A DNA stretch of 64,000 nt from Neptuniibacter sp048548695. Lineage in GTDB: Bacteria; Pseudomonadota; Gammaproteobacteria; Pseudomonadales; Balneatricaceae. The notes beneath the pieces are model-generated. The model did no database searches, had not been told where the DNA came from, and saw nothing but the letters and a program-made list of their open reading frames with translations. The translations under genes and the position numbers were made by a program. Shown piece by piece: positions 63,498-64,000 of this stretch. The stretch is from assembly GCF_048548695.1 (NCBI RefSeq), contig NZ_JBLYIF010000008.1. The stretch is one strand, 5' to 3'. The number at the start of each line of letters is the position of its first letter. The first letter of the stretch is position 1.

Positions 63498-64000
63498 CAG
63501 ATCCGGCAAAAATAACTTTTGTCCGCTCTCGCCTGCAGCCCCGCGGCCAGCACCGGAATCATGCGATGCATGATTTTTTCAACCTCAGCATCACTATGAT
63601 ATTCAGTCTTCTCAATGGCGCTCAGGGTGTGGAAATTGGACAGGGTAAAAGTAATGGAGCCAAGCAGGAAATGTAAACGCCAGAAAAACTCATCATCCTC
63701 CATTGGCGCTGCGCTGTCGTGCAACAGTTTAAAATAGGGCTGCAACTTGCTTTGATAGCGTTGCAACAGAAAACCTCTTAGCTCCTCCTGACTTTTCATA
63801 TAAGCCAATTCCAGCAGGCGCATAAACACCGACAGAGCATGTAAATTTTCGTGATGCACGGATAACAGTGCACGCATCAGGATCTCCAGTAGATCCTCCA
63901 GCGCGATATCTTCAGAAGAGTGGACCTGAAAATCATTCAGCATTCGCTCTAGCGAATTACATAAAGGCGTCAGAAACTTCTCAGCTACCGCCTGTATCAG
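63497..64000 (-). CDS. psrA: TetR-family transcriptional regulator PsrA-like (partial, N-terminus off window)
   Basis: The open frame runs to the window edge; it was extended by hand 19 codons past the ATG at 63943 (LIQAVAEKFLTPLCNSLERM...), which lies inside the gene. The visible 167 residues contain the C-terminal ligand domain with SVFMRLLELAYMKSQEELRGFL and FFWRLHFLLGSITFTLSNFHTL, close to Pseudomonas PsrA, a regulator that responds to long-chain fatty acids and controls beta-oxidation and rpoS. The DNA-binding part is outside the window. The gene order psrA-nagZ is the same in Pseudomonas, except for the inserted YkuD gene. Confidence 0.88.
   Translation of the reverse strand: MIQAVAEKFLTPLCNSLERMLNDFQVHSSEDIALEDLLEILMRALLSVHHENLHALSVFMRLLELAYMKSQEELRGFLLQRYQSKLQPYFKLLHDSAAPMEDDEFFWRLHFLLGSITFTLSNFHTLSAIEKTEYHSDAEVEKIMHRMIPVLAAGLQARADKSYFCRI

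Noticed and set aside
1..64000. tRNA, rRNA, CRISPR array, insertion sequence, prophage or attachment site
   Set aside because: No T-loop-like sequences, regular spaced repeats, transposase or integrase genes were seen on reading both strands.

Overview
The window is a chromosomal segment of a gammaproteobacterium, most likely a marine member of the Oceanospirillales/Pseudomonadales side of the class. Points in favour: a complete Na+-NQR operon with apbE and nqrM, a monomeric NADP-isocitrate dehydrogenase, MiaE, AcnB, a PQQ operon, a BCCT osmolyte transporter, and long gene blocks in the same order as in Pseudomonas (from memory: rluC, rne, murB, ptp, kdsB, ycaR, lpxK, exbD, exbB, comEC, DUF2062, lolD, then sthA, nqr, gap, mfd, csiV, nagZ, psrA). 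No phage, IS element, integron, CRISPR array, rRNA or tRNA was seen. Genus is not decidable from this sequence.

Layout. (1) 1-3300: minus-strand pqqABCDE operon for the redox cofactor PQQ; pqqE runs off the left edge, and a hairpin separates pqqA from pqqB. (2) 3.6-8.3 kb: orphan propionyl-CoA synthetase prpE, a GNAT + C39-like fusion protein divergent from it across a region with two palindromes, a tiny Cys-rich protein and rlmJ. (3) 8.4-14.8 kb: monomeric icd behind a structured leader, glnS, ppiB-lpxH, and miaE. (4) 14.8-17.7 kb: an unusual four-gene cassette with a Roadblock/LC7 protein, a degenerate receiver-like protein and two unknowns. (5) 18-25.2 kb: acnB, an orphan small ORF, a thioredoxin-fold protein, cysB, a KfrA-like coiled-coil protein, and rluC. 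(6) 25.2-38 kb: rne with a long structured leader, then an envelope/LPS block (murB, LMW-PTP, kdsB, ycaR, lpxK, exbD, exbB, comEC) and a LolD/LolC-type pair. (7) 38.2-44.8 kb: PilZ protein and membrane partner, an LdtD-like L,D-transpeptidase, a MepK-like endopeptidase, and a porin-BCCT pair. (8) 44.9-53.6 kb: sthA, nqrM, apbE, nqrFEDCBA, all minus strand. (9) 53.8-59.7 kb: gap with an N-terminal extension, divergent from mfd-csiV. (10) 59.7-64 kb: a tight minus-strand operon, psrA (partial) - YkuD enzyme without signal peptide - nagZ - mscS-type channel - 94-aa unknown - secreted beta-propeller.

How the genes fit together: NQR, SthA, monomeric IDH and AcnB suggest Na+-coupled respiration with active NADPH/NADH balancing; prpE and the PsrA-type regulator point to short-chain and fatty acid metabolism; many genes serve the envelope (LPS, peptidoglycan synthesis, remodelling and recycling, lipoprotein sorting, mechanosensitive channel, osmolyte uptake). 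The least explained items are the Roadblock cassette, the chromosomal KfrA-like protein, and the cytoplasmic YkuD enzyme linked to nagZ and psrA. Several regulatory structures are also notable: a perfect 29-bp inverted repeat before icd, a perfect 18-bp palindrome before prpE, and a terminator whose stem carries the miaE ribosome-binding site.
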